Assembly: GCF_905220365.1 (NCBI RefSeq) | Contig: NC_061140.1 | Coordinates: 12,340,501 to 12,404,500 of the forward strand | Source: Vanessa cardui | Lineage: Eukaryota > Arthropoda > Insecta > Lepidoptera > Nymphalidae | DNA length: 64,000 nt | Direction: 5' to 3' | Part shown: in pieces, positions 34,640 to 45,080 of the stretch | Layout of the letters: every line of letters starts with the position of its first letter | How positions within the stretch are numbered: the stretch's first letter is position 1 | Position numbers and translations under genes: made by a program | The notes under the pieces: model-generated | What the model was told of the DNA's origin: nothing | Database searches by the model: none | Seen by the model: the letters and a program-made list of their open reading frames with translations, nothing else

Positions 34640-34940
34640 TACTACTAGTACTAACGGCCCGTCCCGGCTTCACACGGACGGACATTATGAAGCTTTTTTT
34701 TAAAATAGTTTTACCTTTTATTTATATATTTTTTGTTGCTTTTTTTCCAACATCTTTGACAATTGTCGTTATATTTTAACTGAATTCATCAAAAACCTTA
34801 ATAAATTATATACCTACCTAAACCTTCCTTAATCCGTCTGTTAGTGAAAACAGCATGAAAATCCGTTCAGTAATTTTGGAGTTTATCGCAAACATACAGA
34901 CAGACGCGGCGGGGGACTTTGCTGTATAATATGTAGTGAT
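34640..34940 (+). repeat. Family 7 repeat (CGGCTTC head, GACTTTG end)
   Basis: Head ACTAACGGCCCGTCCCGGCTTC, later CATGAAAATCCGTTCAGTAATTTT, CATACAGACAGACGCGGCGG, end GGGACTTTGCTGTATAATATG and TAGTGATA. The same order of motifs is at 59.5-59.8 kb (minus) and 62.6-62.9 kb. Confidence 0.6.
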
Positions 34941-34972
34941 ATACCTGTACAGGCGTCTTTATTAGTGAGTAG

Positions 34973-35372
34973 CAGGACTGGCGGATTTACCAATAGGCTA
35001 AGTAGGCTGGAGCCTAGGACGGCAGATTTTGAGGGGCGGAAAATTTAGCCAAATACTTTTTTTATTTCAGAAATAAAAAAATATATAGTTATATGTACAC
35101 ACATTACACCCGTAATCCGTATACTCGTCACTACATAGCGGTTTGCAAAAATAATCCAGTAACTAACAGCAATATTATCTAGTTCACAGTCATACTAATA
35201 ATGGGAAAAAGCCGATGCAATGAGGACGATGGAACAAAAATCGTAAATTGTAAACTTTCAATTTCAGAATAAACGTAGTTAATATTCATAATAACTAACG
35301 TATTGCTTTTCAAAAGTCAGTTGGGGCGGCAAAAATTGAATAGCCTTCTAGCGGCAAATTTGTAACCTCCAC
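34973..35372. mobile_element. hAT-like nonautonomous element, old
   Basis: It begins CAGGACTGGCGGATTTACC and contains GGAGCCTAGGACGGCAG, GAGGGGCGG and GGGGCGGCAAAAATTG near the right end, where the sequence reads AACCTCCACTG. A 7-bp repeat TGAGTAG lies at 34966-34972 and 35373-35379. If the right end is instead the CTG at 35374 the duplication does not fit, so the exact end is uncertain. No transposase. Confidence 0.55.
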
Positions 35373-35480
35373 TGAGTAGCATTAGAAGTACAGTCACCAT
35401 TTCTTTTCAATGTAAGGTTTTGGGCTTAGGCTATTAACAATATTAAACTTCAAAAACGTTTTTACGATGTTCTTTATCTC

Positions 35481-35570
35481 ACGGCTGAGATTTATCAGTG
35501 GTATGCACCGATTGCGAGTTCAAACTTGAGCGAGCACCACTGATTTATGTTAAGCATATGTGTCATATAA
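35481..35570 (+). repeat. Family 1 SINE head, degraded
   Basis: CGGCTGAGATTTATCAGTGG (A-box area), GCGAGTTCAAACTTG (B box) and GCACCACTGATTTATG. It stops within 90 bp. Confidence 0.5.
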
Positions 35571-35853
35571 CCATCTAACAGATCCCTATTTACTTTACGG
35601 CGTGATAAGCCTTGTCTCAAACTGAAACGAGGTTTTCAATCCGCAGTTATTTACTAGCTAACGCTCATTAACTTTGCTCAATCAAACTCATCGTAATAAC
35701 TGATTATCTACTACACTGTGGTATCAGAATTGTATTTATGTTTGTTGATTGCCTATTGCTTTTATTATAACGCAACTGCCAAAAGGAGCTGTACAAGTTA
35801 ATAAACAAGAAAATAACTACATATATGTTTACAGAATTTCATCAATACATTTT

Positions 35854-35900
35854 TTGGAATAGGCATGTATAATCTGACAGATCATACATGTCTATTCCAA
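35854..35900. repeat. 47-bp near-perfect foldback at a SINE 5' junction
   Basis: Arms of 22 nt around a GAC loop; within the arms TTGGAATAGGCATGTAT pairs with ATACATGTCTATTCCAA (one G-T pair) and one A-C mismatch follows. The left arm overlaps the target duplication of the SINE at 35876, and the right arm lies on the SINE side of it. Confidence 0.9.
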
Positions 35901-36209
35901 TTCAGAGCTGAGATGGCCCAGTGGTTAGAACGCGTGCATCTTAATCGATGATTTCGGGTCAAACCCAGGCAAGCACCACTATATATATGTGCTTAATTTG
36001 TGTTTATAATTCATCTCGTGCTCGGCGGAGAAGGAAAACATCGTGAGGAAACCTGCATGTGTCTAATTTCATCGAAATTCTGCCACATGTGCATTCCACC
36101 AACCCGGATTGGAAGAGCGTGGTGGAATATGTTCCAAACCCTCTCCTTAATGAAAGAGGAGAATTTTACCCAGCAGTGGGTAATTTATAGGCTGTTACTT
36201 TACTTTACT
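35876..36209 (+). repeat. Family 1 SINE, young-looking, 11-bp duplication
   Basis: ATGTATAATCT flanks at 35865-35875 and 36210-36220. The SINE proper starts GAGCTGAGATGGCCCAGTGG at 35905; the 29 bp before it, inside the duplication, are not SINE sequence but the right arm of the foldback. The tail is TTACTTTACTTTACT. This is one of the copies closest to the consensus. Confidence 0.9.
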
Positions 36210-36220
36210 ATGTATAATCT

Positions 36221-36429
36221 TCTTTATATTCTTCAATAGAAGTAGTCAATATGCTTGTTGCTTAGGGCAATCACATGACATTTCTAAAAGACGAAAGGTA
36301 GAGTCAAGGTACTAGTCATAATAATCCGCTAGAAGTCTCTCAAACTCTTTTTAGTACTATGCATGTTTAGTAACATTCATATGTAAGAAATTTATATGTA
36401 CCCACAAATTTTTACTAAAATATTGTTAT
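36221..36429. other. No feature seen
   Basis: Unique-looking DNA upstream of the promoter-like segment. Confidence 0.3.
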
Positions 36430-36720
36430 GTTCAGTGTATAAAAAGAGCTGAAAAATCATTGTTAGTCAGTCGGTCGTTATGCTGCTGGTCGTAAGGTTC
36501 GATCCGTGAGAACCGTACATGTAAAAACGCGCATATAAAGTTATTAAAATTTGTAGTTGTGAACTGTAAGAGTGAAAACTATGTTCAATTTGTGAATTGT
36601 GTAAAACTACGTATTGTGTAATATTGTGTATTGTGGAAGTTTATTGTATTCAGTGAGTGATAATTTATGGAGAATGATTAAAAAGTGTTAAAATGCAGTT
36701 GGTGTTTTTATTATAACCGC
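36430..36720 (+). promoter_or_regulatory. Core promoter, possibly in a solo LTR
   Basis: TATAAAAAG begins at 36438, an initiator TCAGTC has its A at 36469 (TATA at -31), and GGTTC at 36496-36500 fits the downstream promoter element RGWYV at +28. All three elements at standard spacing in one place is rare by chance. The sequence after it has no long open frame but many GTG/TTG-rich words, and ends near TTATAACCGCTACCC. This fits an LTR of an insect retrotransposon; no second LTR, primer site or pol is nearby. A host promoter cannot be excluded. Confidence 0.5.
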
Positions 36721-36749
36721 TACCCTTCTGAGATTATTTTATACATAGA

Positions 36750-36992
36750 ACTTGGTGGTAGGGCTTTGTACAAGCCCGCCTGAGTAGGTGCTGGTTTGTG
36801 TGCTGGTTTGAAGGGTGAGTGAGCCAGTGTAACTACAGGCACAAGGGACATATCATTTTAGTTCCCAAGGTTGGTGGCGCATTGACGATGTAAAGAATAG
36901 TTAATATTTCTTACAGTGTCATTGTCTATGGGTGATAATGACCACTTACCATCAGGTGGCTTATATGCTCGTCTGCCAACCTATTCCATAAA
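36750..36992 (+). repeat. Family 3 element, internal deletion
   Basis: From ACTTGGTGGTAGGGCTTTG to CCAACCTATTCCATAAAAAAA. About 55 bp after GAGTAGGTG are deleted. The A tail is clear. Confidence 0.85.
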
Positions 36993-37025
36993 AAAACATA
37001 CTTTTCAATTAAAAAAAAAAACTAA

Positions 37026-37110
37026 TCGGCCAGGTTAGAATCGAACCTGTAATATTCATTCCTATGCAGTATATCGTTGAACGATTGCAGCAAATTTATT
37101 AAACATGAAA
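37026..37110 (-). repeat. Possible tRNA-like SINE relic
   Basis: The minus strand has ACAGGTTCGATTCTAACC (B-box-like) followed by GGCCGATTAG and an A/T run. No clear A box. Confidence 0.3.
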
Positions 37111-37509
37111 ATTCGAGCCCATCGGGGTCACGGCTATTTTAAAAAAAACCCTTTTCCTCTGATGAAATATTTCATCCCTATTAATATAATCAAAAGGCCG
37201 ATTGTAAAACTAAAGCAAAAATACCACAGAAAACGTTTTAAAACATGATAAGTATACCTTTTTATATTTAGGCCGAGTATCAAAGGCAATGTACGAAATA
37301 AAAAATTCCTTTTGATGAAAAAAAGCCTATTCAAAGCTCGTACGAGCCATTGGGTTAAGCAGTGGGGTAATGGAAAACATTTTGCGACCGCTTTACGTCT
37401 GCTGTGCATGTCAATATGGAAGATATTTAGCGGTTGGTCAGAGTTTCGACGCAGAAAAGTTTTATATACATTATTATTATTAATTTTACGCAGTTATACG
37501 ATCGGATCA
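37111..37509. other. Overlapping frames on both strands, no gene
   Basis: A minus-strand frame (37134-37409) and a plus-strand frame (37312-37554) overlap; the latter ends inside a SINE head. No motif is recognised in either. Confidence 0.35.
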
Positions 37510-37594
37510 GAGCTGATGGCTCAGTGGTTAGAACGCGTGCATCTCAACCGATGATTGCGTGTTCAAATCCAGGCGAGCACCACTGAATATTCAT
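37510..37594 (+). repeat. Family 1 SINE head, 3' part absent
   Basis: GAGCTGATGGCTCAGTGG, GTGTTCAAATCCAGG, GCACCACTGAATATTCAT, then an abrupt end. This is a 3' truncation, the opposite of the 5'-truncated copies, so it arose by later breakage. Confidence 0.8.
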
Positions 37595-37709
37595 TTGAAA
37601 CCACTCATTAAATTTTCTGCTAAATCCATACTTAGTATTGTTGTCATCCGGATTAAAGAAGAGAAGAAAGAATAAAGTTACAAAATCATACATCTTAGAT
37701 TCACAGATT

Positions 37710-37823
37710 GGCATACTATTGGTAAGAGATTGGTAATATGTCTCACGCCACCAATATCTATGGGAAGTGGTATCCACTTACCGTCAAGTGACCTATTCGC
37801 TCTACATACCTTTATCATTAAAA
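37710..37823 (+). repeat. Family 3 A-tail end, diverged
   Basis: TCTATGGGAAGTGGTATCCAC, TTACCGTCAAGTGACC, then CATTAAAAAAC. Confidence 0.5.
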
Positions 37824-37874
37824 AACACATTACACTAATTCAATCACCATAATCAAAACAAAACGTATTTTATA

Positions 37875-38000
37875 AGTGATCTGCTGGATGAGTCAATGGG
37901 CATATAAGTAGGAGTACATCCAAATGGATCTCATGATGGTCATTCATCATATCACTAATGCACCAACAATCTTGAGAACAAAGATGTTATGTGTATTTTA
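37875..38000 (-). repeat. Family 3 remnant
   Basis: ATGATGGTCATTCATCATATC, ACTAATGCACCAACAATC and TTGAGAACAAAGATGTTATG. It lies head-to-head with the next copy. Confidence 0.5.
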
Positions 38001-38041
38001 TAGTTGTTATGTGTCTTTTCTTTGTGGCAGATCTTTGTTTT

Positions 38042-38346
38042 CTTGGTGGTTGGGCTTTGTGCAAGCCCGTCTGGGTAGGTACCACCCACTCGTCAGTTAT
38101 TCTACCACCAAATAACATTACTCACCACCAAATAACTATTGTTGTGTTCCGGTTTGAAGGGTAAGTGAGCGATTGTAACTACATAAGGACAAGCACAAGG
38201 GACATAACATCTTAGTTCCCAAGGTTGGTGGAACATTGACGATGTAGGGAATAATTAACATTTCTTACAGCGTCATTGTCTGTGGGTGATGGTGACCACT
38301 TACCATCAGGTGGCCCATGTGCTCGTCCGCCAACCTATACCATAAA
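38042..38346 (+). repeat. Family 3 element, full length
   Basis: From CTTGGTGGTTGGGCTTTGTG to CCGCCAACCTATACCATAAAA. A 15-bp phrase CACCAAATAAC(A)TT is repeated near 38110, and AAGGACAAGCAC contains a small insertion. Confidence 0.9.
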
Positions 38347-39734
38347 ATATGTGTATATAGTTACACTACCTCAATTACCCTTAAAAGCAGAATACAACAA
38401 TACCTAACACTTTTGACTATAGAATGTACTATCTTATCACAGATTGAACACCTCAAATCTAAATGGTTTTTTAGATTTGATCCCCAAATATTTCGTTAAG
38501 ATATACTTGTTGTAACTATTAAGTAACTCGCCTCTTTAAAGCAATTTATCCAAATATAATCCCGTTAAAATCACCCTAATCATTTGACTTTCGACAATTA
38601 ACTGCAGTCTCAACAAAATGCGAGTCTTAAAATTCAAATGTATTCACAAACACAGTGTTCATAACACATGCAAACATCATACGCGAAAAAGCAAAAGATT
38701 TGCATATTTCCAGACAAAAACTCTCTCGAAAACTTGTGATTATCTATACTTTTCGCTCCGAAGGCACTTGCACTGAGCACTTCTCATTTTCTCCTTTTTT
38801 AATATCGCTCAAAACTACCCCCGTCTCTTTATAAAGGGTTGCTTCGAATTGTTTATATTTCCATGTCTTTGAGTTTTTTAATTAGCGCGACTTGACTTCA
38901 AATCAGTTCAAATTCGTTGGTTGAGTGGTTTCGAGTATTTAGGGTACCGTCAGAAGAATAGTTACGATTGTCACGTCCGTCCGTTAGCTTCCTTTATTAT
39001 TTATTTGTAGGTTCATTAATATATTTCAAAATAATATATATCAATTTTAAACTTTACAATTCGCTTGTGCACTATTAATTAATAATATAAACAATAATAT
39101 ATTTGAGAGTATGTAAGATAAAAGCACTGATATTAATCATCACTTAAGGGTATATTGTCATTTTACATTGAGATTTTTCTACGATCATAAAATTACATAG
39201 ATAATTAAAAACAGTTGAATTAGATCCTCTGTATCCTGTACGAAAATCAACGACTACAAACCATACGCTTTTATTATTTAAAAAAAGTTAATATAATATT
39301 TACAAAAAAATATACTTTAGACGTATCCTTTATCGGAGTTGACAAACAAGAATTATATGAATACTAATTTCAACAAACAACTAACATAAATAACTGTTCT
39401 TATTAAAAAAAATGTACATAATTAAATATTTTTAAATAACGTTCGATTATTGAAATCGGAAGGAAGTTCATAAAGATAGACGGAATTACTATATTTTTTA
39501 TTATGTTTTTATTTGCGATCGCGTATTATAAATTAACATACCGATCGCTTTAGGCTTATCATATTAAGAATAATAAAGCTGCTTCGTTAATTATATGATA
39601 AGGAATAAAAATACTAAGTGGAAACTATCAAGATATAAAAAAGTGCATGCACCTCAATAAATTAACTTATACTTTTTCGTCAGAAACGTTTCGAATGGAA
39701 ACGTTGTATGCAAACTCCTTACCTTAAACTAAAT
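38347..39734. other. No gene recognised
   Basis: AT-rich. TATAAAG at 38830 has no initiator at the right distance. A patch at 38885-38995 has several CG dinucleotides. No exon seen. Confidence 0.3.
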
Positions 39735-39905
39735 GATTATCATCATCTCAGCTGAAGGACGTTCAGTACTGGACATAGGCCTCCCCCAAAGGTCGCCACA
39801 ACGCCCCGTCTTGTGCAGCCCGCAACCAGCGGCTTCCCGCGACCTTCACCAGTTCGTTGGAACACCTTGTGGGGCCCTACCCTCGCTGCGTTTTGCGGTT
39901 TTGAA
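39735..39905 (-). pseudogene. RTE-type LINE C-terminal relic
   Basis: On the minus strand it reads NELVKVAGSRWLRAAQDG and then LWRPLGEAYVQY, stop, followed by a GATGATGATAATCAT tail. This is the conserved end of RTE proteins plus the simple-repeat tail of RTE elements. Reading starts near 39905 with no upstream domain. Confidence 0.85.
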
Positions 39906-40151
39906 ATAAATATAATTAATTAATAAGAAATTTCATTTTAAAAATTAAAATACATGTTACATGTTTTCTTTACTATTTTCACCTGAAAAATATCGTCAAA
40001 CGTTACCATGGAAACGTTGTATATTGAAACTCGACCTTGAAATTACTGTAATCGTGCTCAAAGAAGTTTCAAATCAAAAATTAATGAATACGGAACTTAG
40101 ATGGATAGAAAACTAATTTGCATCACAAAGAGAACACTCAGGCGGTACATA

Positions 40152-40759
40152 TGTCGCAGTCATCTGGTTAAATCTGACATTTAATTGAATGACTAAACTC
40201 GACAAGTTGTTTAATGTAACGTTCAGCGTCTTGACTAAACGTCATTTAGAGTAGTCGTTGAATGGGATATAGCGGACTTGGAAATATTTGGTTAGGTGAG
40301 GCTAGTTAAATTACCATACCCCGGAAATCCCACCTAGGTGTTGGAGGCCCACAAAGCTGGGCCGACCGTCAGGGCGTCGCGGTAGCATGCGTAAGCGATC
40401 CCGTGGCGACCGCCGCAAGACGGAGAGGGTACCCTTGGTTTTTTAGTGGGTAAACCTGGTGGAACTGGGCGCATTCGGTTTCCAGAAAACCGGGGAGTAC
40501 CACCCCCCTCCCACTTTCTATCACGTGGTGGAAGCGCGTAAAGCGTTTTTCCAGCGAGAAAAAAAAAGTGAAATTAACATCTCCTGACTGATTTTACGTC
40601 CGCTCTGTTCAAAGGGCTATGTTACAAATCGCATACTACTTGGACGTTGACTAACGCCTGTAATCAACATTCAGCCCTAGTCATTCAATTAAATGTCGAC
40701 ATTCAATGAACGCGCTAGTCATACAATCAAATATCAGATTCAACTAGACGACTGCGACA
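40152..40759. mobile_element. 608-bp inverted-repeat DNA element (MITE-like)
   Basis: Left end TGTCGCAGTCATCTGGTT and right end (complement) TGTCGCAGTCGTCTAGTT. The similarity continues about 44 bp with mostly transition differences, and CATA flanks both ends (40148-40151, 40760-40763). The right subterminal region repeats TAGTCATNCAATNAAAT twice, like transposase-binding subrepeats. There is no transposase. A LINE 3' end has inserted in the middle. I do not recognise the superfamily. Confidence 0.7.
40318..40568 (+). repeat. R1-like LINE 3' end inside the MITE
   Basis: A GC-rich island: CCCCGGAAATCCCACCTAGG, GCCCACAAAGCTGGGCCG, GTCAGGGCGTCGCGG, TAGTGGGTAAACCTGGTGG, CCGGGGAGTACCACCCCCC, ending GCGAG and an A run. 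Such GC-rich tails ending in poly(A) are typical of R1-clade elements in Lepidoptera. GTTAAATTA before and GTGAAATTA after may be an 8/9 target duplication. Confidence 0.5.
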
Positions 40760-40937
40760 CATAAATAACTTTGTATAATGAAACTCGACCTTGAAACGTC
40801 ATTTTTATCACGTCCAAAGAAGTTCCTACTTGTTAACAGTTATAAGGAGCTCTCATAGAGTACCTAATCTTTGACCTTTGAAGTGTTATTACAGTTTCCT
40901 CTTATTGAGAAAACATGTTACAAAAATCGCATACAAT

Positions 40938-41245
40938 AGCGGCCTGTAAATTTCCCACTTCTGGGTTAAGGCCTCGGTCTCCCTTTATGAGAAGGTTTGG
41001 AACATATTCCACCACGCTGTTCCAATGCGGGTTGGTGGAATACACATGTGGTAGAATTTTTATGAAATTAGACACATGCAAGTTTTCCTATGTTCACTAT
41101 GTTTTTCACTATGTTTTTCTTCGCCGAGCACGAGATGAATTATACATATAAATTAAGCACATGAATATTCAGTGGTGCTTGCCTGGGTTTGAATCCGCAA
41201 TCATCGGTTAAGGTGCACGCTTTCTAACCACAGGGCCATCTCGAC
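40938..41245 (-). repeat. Family 1 SINE, 10/11 duplication
   Basis: TCGCATACAAT (40927-40937) and TCGCATAGAAT (41246-41256) flank the copy. A 15-bp phrase with ACTATGTTTTTC is tandemly repeated near 41096-41122. The head lies at the right. Confidence 0.85.
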
Positions 41246-41256
41246 TCGCATAGAAT

Positions 41257-41844
41257 ATTTCAATCACGAAACACACGCGAGTTAATATAGGGTAATGGCC
41301 ATTAAAATCCTTTAAAGGTTTACTTTGAAATTCATAACTTTTGCATTTAAATAACGCAGTGAATTAAGTACGGTGGTCCAAAATTGATGACACCTGAAAA
41401 ATCACCCCTATTCCAATAGCAATAAGAGCTACGTAGCATTCAATGTCGACTTGCCTACAATTTGAATATGCATCACCGTATCTCCACATATAATTTTATC
41501 TCAACAAGTTTTAAGTCGGATTTTATATTTTTCAATGCCCCGTTTCATTTTCTTGCGTATGCTTTTTGACGTTTACTGAAAATATATGTGTTTCAATACA
41601 TCAAGTCATTAGTGATTTCAAACGTTTGTCCTATAGTGTAATTATTTTTAATTACCTAAACATAAAATGTCATCGGAGCAAATTAAAATTAAACTATGAA
41701 TTTTTTTATGTATTTAATACAATAATTTTGAAAGAAGACGAAGAATTAAAAGATTTTAATTCAACATTAACATCGATACTAAAAAAATCTTTGTTTAAAC
41801 TTATTAACTATTTAATTTTAGCCTAAGTTACTGATTATTACATC
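41257..41844. other. No gene; one AT-rich frame
   Basis: The 86-codon frame at 41566-41826 is low-complexity (K, N, F, L) and has no motif. Confidence 0.4.
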
Positions 41845-42035
41845 AGCTTTCTGCCAGTGAAAGTTGCGTCAAAATTGGTCCAGCCGTTCCAGAGGTTAGC
41901 CGGAATAAACAGACTGAAAAAATTGTAAAAATGTTATTTTGGTATATGTACCGTGTGTACATACATATGCATTTAGTAAAGAGCGTTTATTTTAATATAA
42001 CAAACAGACACTCCAATCTTATTATATGTAGAGAA
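41845..42035 (+). repeat. Family 6 repeat, 3' part
   Basis: TCTGCCAGTGAAAGTTGCG, AAAATTGGTCCAGCCGTTCC, GTTATTTTGGTATATGTACC, CAGACACTCCAATCTTATTATA. The same order is at 44.1-44.4 and 48.8-48.97 kb. Confidence 0.65.
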
Positions 42036-42079
42036 GATTTTATAGTGTTGGGTATTACTGTAATATCGATAGAACTTTG

Positions 42080-42215
42080 CGGGAACTCATTCTACGGTTA
42101 AAGAGCAATACTCACAATTGCTGTTTTCTGGTTAAAAGGATTAGCAAGCCTGTGACACTACAAGGAACACAACAGCTTAGCTCCCAAGCATGGGGACACA
42201 TTGTCAATAAAAGTT
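42080..42215 (+). repeat. Family 3 remnant
   Basis: AACTCATTCTACGG, AGCAATACTCACAATTGCTG, TAGCTCCCAAGCATGGGGAC. Strongly diverged. Confidence 0.45.
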
Positions 42216-42230
42216 ATTATTGATATATAA

Positions 42231-42416
42231 GTGACTAGTATTCGCCCGTGGCTTCACTCGCGTTTTAGGGTACTGGTTCTCAAAATAAGCAAAAAAAGTA
42301 GCCTGTGTCCTTTCTTATAGATCAAGTTTTCTTCATACCAAATTTCAACAAATTTCGTTCAGTGGTTAGGTCGTGATAGACAGAGTTACTTGCACATTAA
42401 TAATAGTAAGATAGAT
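42231..42416 (+). repeat. Family 5 repeat, nearly complete
   Basis: ACTAGTATTCGCCCGTGGCTTC, ACTCGCGTTTTAGGGT, GTAGCCTGTGTCCTTTC, TTCATACCAAATTTCAACAA, GGTTAGGTCGTGATAGACAG. Confidence 0.75.
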
Positions 42417-42762
42417 GGTGACCACTATATATATGTATACCAATATATGTATATGTACTTATATGATGTATATAAATGTCAGTATGATTGCGGAAGAATC
42501 GGATTCAATATTTATTGTAATTATGTTTTTATATGTATTCATTTCTTTTGAATAAAGTACGATATATTTCCTCAAATCCTTCATTTCCTTATTATGTATT
42601 AATTTATAAATAACGAATAATACATAATGATGTTTGTTTATTTTTTTTTCTTTCGAATGATTTTTATTGCAGCTTAATGTATGTAAGTAAAACCACGTTC
42701 ACACAAGTCAAATTTGGACGAAGAGAAATTTTCAATCAAGCAAATATTACTCATAAAAAGTT
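42417..42762. other. No feature seen
   Basis: AT-rich DNA before the hAT element. Confidence 0.35.
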
Positions 42763-42770
42763 GGTACATG

Positions 42771-43073
42771 CAGGGCCGGATTTTGGGAATGGCAACCGGG
42801 GCAACTGCCCTGGGACCTCCACATAAGTGGGGCCACAAAATTTTTCAGTGAGTTAACAAATACCGAGATATAGTCAAATTATAATAATCTTACTACTTAA
42901 TATTTTAAAAGTTACCGATACCAGTCAAGAAATACTTACTGATTCAAATTAATAAAACCTTAAGCTAATACATTAATCCATGATATAAATATTAGGATCT
43001 CCACGCTCCTGTTGGTCTAAGGCCCCCACTGCTTTGTGGCCCTAGGACCTCCAGACCTTTAAATCCGACTCTG
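42771..43073. mobile_element. hAT-type nonautonomous element, intact
   Basis: 303 bp with ends CAGGGCCGGATTT and, on the complement, CAGAGTCGGATTT (11/13). A perfect 8-bp duplication GGTACATG lies at 42763-42770 and 43074-43081. CAG...CTG ends and 8-bp duplications are the hAT signature. The interior is AT-rich with CTGGGACCTCC near one end and CCTAGGACCTCC near the other. No transposase. Confidence 0.9.
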
Positions 43074-43081
43074 GGTACATG

Positions 43082-43372
43082 CATCAGCACAGCTGAGTAG
43101 GTACGGCTGTAGACTATGAAGTTGAAAGTAACGCTGTCTTAGGGCTAACCACAGAAATTTGATTACGTCTGAATGAAGCTTAAGCAGCAAGAACATAGGC
43201 TTATTTAATGTAAAACCTACGAACAATCAAACGATTATCCAATCAGGCAATGCCCTTACACTTAATTCCTGTTATATCAAAGGCATAATACAATTTTCAA
43301 TAGGTCAATTTAATTTTGGTATACATCCTTTTACATACCTACTGATATTTAACGTAACACATTTTTTTTGTT
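43082..43372. other. No feature seen
   Basis: Unique-looking AT-rich DNA. Confidence 0.3.
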
Positions 43373-43651
43373 TATGGAATGGTTGGCGGACGAGCATCTG
43401 GGCCACCTGATAGTAAGTGGTAACCATCACCCACATCACAATGACGCGGTAAGAAATATTAACTGTTCCTTACATCAATCAATGCGCCACCAACCTTGGG
43501 AACTAAGATGTTATGTCCCTTGTGCCTGTAGTTACACTGGCTCAAACTGGAACACAACAATACTGAGTACTGTTATTTAGTAGAAGTTGAATAACTGATG
43601 AGTGGGTGGTACCTACTCTGACGGGCTTGCACAAAACCCTACCACCAAGTA
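43373..43651 (-). repeat. Family 3 element, full length
   Basis: It is preceded by an (T)8 run and reads GGTTGGCGGACGAGCATC to CTACCACCAAGTAA. A few bases around GGCTCA..AACTGG are deleted. Confidence 0.9.
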
Positions 43652-44097
43652 AAGACAGTTTTTTGCATTTCAGTTATAATCATACTTAAGTTATTTAAAG
43701 TTACAACTAAAACAGCACAGACAATTTATCGTTCGTATCCCGGATAATGCATGACTAAATCGTTAATAGAAGCCTCCAAAGTCGGAGCGTATTTATTAGC
43801 GCTCTTATGGAACAAAAAATAATAAATGCGACGCCCGAAGCGCACTCATGTTCAAGGTACACTTCATTTTGATGCGAAGCTTTCTATATGCAGCTTTAAG
43901 TTTGCCAAAAGTTTTAATATATGACCTTAATATATGTATAGTTTCATCGTCACTTTCATATAACTTATATCATATTTATCTCGAATTGAGGCGTTCTGTG
44001 TTTTATTAAACTCATTGTATAGAATTTTTAAAACAAATCAATTGCTTTCGGTAGAATTACTATTCCTAGTCGATGTAGCCTTCGTACATATTAAGTA
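43652..44097. other. No feature seen
   Basis: AT-rich; a small CpG patch near 43830 (GCGACGCCCGAAGCGC). Confidence 0.3.
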
Positions 44098-44393
44098 CTA
44101 GCTGTGCCTGTGACCTTGTACGCGTTTTAAATTAACAAAAAAATAAAAGTTGTTGCCAAAGTTATTCCCTATTATATCAGTTATCTGCTAGTGAAAGTCC
44201 TGTCAAAATCGGTCCAACCGTTCGAAAGATTAACTGGAACAAACAGACAGACAGACTGACAATAATAGTAAAAAAATTTATTTTGGTATATGTACCATAT
44301 GTTTATACTCGCACATATGCATTGAGTAAAATAGGGCTACTTTAATATTACAAATAGACACTCCAATTTTATTATATATATAGATAGATTGTC
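44098..44393 (+). repeat. Family 6 repeat, full-length copy
   Basis: Head TACTAGCTGTGCCTGTGACC, ATCTGCTAGTGAAAGTCC, CAAAATCGGTCCAACCG, ACAGACAGACAGACTGAC, GTATATGTACCATATG, ACACTCCAATTTTATTATA. It is the best copy of the three. Confidence 0.75.
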
Positions 44394-44589
44394 TTGATAG
44401 GCGGTCACCATTTGTCATAAATATTGGCTCTCTAAGAAACAATAGCAATTTATATATTGCGAAAATGCGGCTTTAATAAATGTGGCATAAACTACAAGTT
44501 ACCACCCTCGAAAGAGTTGTAATTGATCACAGTAAAAAAACTTTGCAAAAGATTTAATATATGTCATAAATACATCATATTACACCACA

Positions 44590-45080
44590 TCACATACTCA
44601 AAATTTGATTAAAGATGGTAAGAAATTCTGCCCCATATCGTACCCTAACTGTGAGCCGTTTAGGAGTTCCATCACTACATAGTATACAAAATAAATGTTT
44701 AGTGGATCTGTACTTCTCTTCATAAAAGCTACGAAGAGGAGTATAAATCCATATATTAATGTTGAAAGAACTATTTCCTAACTCCTAGTAATTGAGGACT
44801 TACACCTTCCATCATCAACTCAGCAGCATAACATTATGATTGCCAGAAGCATATGCCAATATAATTTCAGATAATATGTAAAACGCGGTACATGTGCCTA
44901 TAAAATTTGAGGGTTCCCTTCGATTTGTCCAGGATTTCATAATCAGACTGATATCCTCATCATGGTACCATTCCAGGAGTATCTTCTTTCTAACTAAAAA
45001 AAATCATCAATATCGGTTCAAATATATATACAATCAAATTGAGAACACTCCTCCTTTTTTGAAGACAGTTAAAAATATAT
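44590..45080. repeat. Probable old dispersed repeat
   Basis: Phrases such as CCTAACTGTGAGCCGTTTAGG, GCTACGAAGAGGAGTATAAATCC, GAGGGTTCCCTTCGATTTGTCC and CAGACTGATATCCTCATCATGG feel familiar as part of a lepidopteran dispersed repeat, class unknown. No second copy in this window. Confidence 0.35.

Noticed and set aside
38830..38905. TATAAAG promoter
   Set aside because: The nearest initiator-like TCAGT is about 70 bp away, outside usual spacing.
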